Source: Rhizophagus irregularis
Lineage: Eukaryota > Glomeromycota > Glomeromycetes > Glomerales > Glomeraceae
Assembly: GCF_026210795.1 (NCBI RefSeq)
Contig: NC_089429.1
Span: forward strand, 1,426,001 to 1,490,000
DNA: 64,000 nucleotides
Direction of reading: 5' to 3'
Numbering within the stretch: the first letter of the stretch is position 1; each line of letters starts with the position of its first letter. Below are positions 63,720 through 64,000 of the stretch, one piece after another. Below the pieces are notes generated by a model. That model was not told where the DNA came from and made no database searches. It saw nothing but the letters and a program-made list of their open reading frames with translations. A program made the translations under genes and the position numbers.

Positions 63720-63905
63720 CAGTCATCCTCCCATATAATCACACCCTTCGGGACCATAAAAAAATGGTGTGACTATAAAAATTATATATAATGTGATTAA
63801 AGGGAAGGTTTTTTTAATAAGTTTATTAGTAACTTGGGATTAATGTAAATGTGCTTATAAGGGAGTTGTGATTATACAGGGGGTGACTATATGGGAGGAC
63901 GACTG
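63720..63905. mobile_element. MITE (186 bp) with CAGTCATCCTCCC ends
   Basis: Ends CAGTCATCCTCCCATATAA and (inverted) CAGTCGTCCTCCCATATAG, flanked by TA. Its ends resemble the MITE at 46517 and the element at 21808, all beginning CAGTC and duplicating TA, which suggests one Tc1/mariner- or pogo-type enzyme group. Confidence 0.88.
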
Positions 63906-64000
63906 TATAACAATTTTTTTTATTAATCCATTAACGAAAATATTATCTGAAATAAAATTGTGTTCAAATTTACCTAATGTTAAAAAGTAATAGTTGTTAA

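Overview
The window is AT-rich, spliceosomal-intron-bearing eukaryotic DNA made almost entirely of transposable elements nested in one another. The long T-runs, TACTAAC-type branch points, and the mix of Plavaka/CACTA, hAT, Ty3/gypsy, LINE and short inverted-repeat elements suggest a transposon-swollen fungal genome. A Glomeromycotina species such as Rhizophagus is my best guess; this is inference, with no marker gene present. I found no convincing conserved housekeeping gene. The only candidate non-transposon genes are a four-exon gene of unknown function (about 51.0-52.2 kb) and a broken Myb/SANT-like gene (about 41.7-42.5 kb).

Layout. 0-0.93 kb: a tandem array of micro-exons and hairpin-bearing introns. 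2.75-21.47 kb: transposon A, a family with CATCAGCAAG ends whose body is another hairpin-intron array. Nested in it, at 4426-19467, is a 15.0-kb virus-like element with 0.5-kb terminal inverted repeats (TIRs) and a 5-bp target duplication. 21.8-22.8 kb: a TA-duplicating inverted-repeat element. 23.2-41.1 kb: a broken hAT-like transposase gene split by transposon B (23574-39144), a second copy of family A in opposite orientation. B is itself split by a complete 11.75-kb Ty3/gypsy retrotransposon (25613-37366). 43.2-50.7 kb: a Plavaka/CACTA-type transposase gene split by a 3.9-kb hAT element (43432-47332), which carries two further small insertions. 52.5-53.2 kb: two MITEs. 54.2-57.2 kb: two more hairpin-intron stretches around a solo LTR of the same gypsy family. 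57.4-61.9 kb: a 5'-truncated, deleted LINE. 62.0-63.9 kb: a truncated second copy of the hAT element and a last MITE.

The main object is the 15-kb element. It combines genes of Polinton/Maverick-like or giant-virus-related DNA elements with a retrotransposon structural module. The first group is a family B DNA polymerase, an SF3 helicase, an A32-like packaging ATPase, a CxxC zinc-ribbon protein, an NCLDV-type NP-x-TGR repeat protein and an RVE integrase with a chromodomain. The second is a Gag-like capsid ORF followed in the -1 frame, across an A9 slippery run, by a retropepsin-like protease. I recognise no jelly-roll capsid. Six plus-strand genes and the inverted leftmost gene share a TTGAAGAT-like motif upstream of the ATG (one further gene has only its TTGAA core), and T-rich stretches follow most stops, so it looks like a compact viral genome with its own transcription signals. 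This copy is decaying: the helicase, integrase and one terminal gene carry in-frame stops.

Two other structures stand out. The hairpin-intron arrays repeat a unit of about 120-150 bp: a 30-48-nt exon-like block, a 5' splice site inside one hairpin, a branch point in the loop of a second hairpin, and TAG. The gypsy element appears to encode a thymidylate-kinase-like domain between RNase H and integrase, and a MITE has landed inside its P-loop codons.
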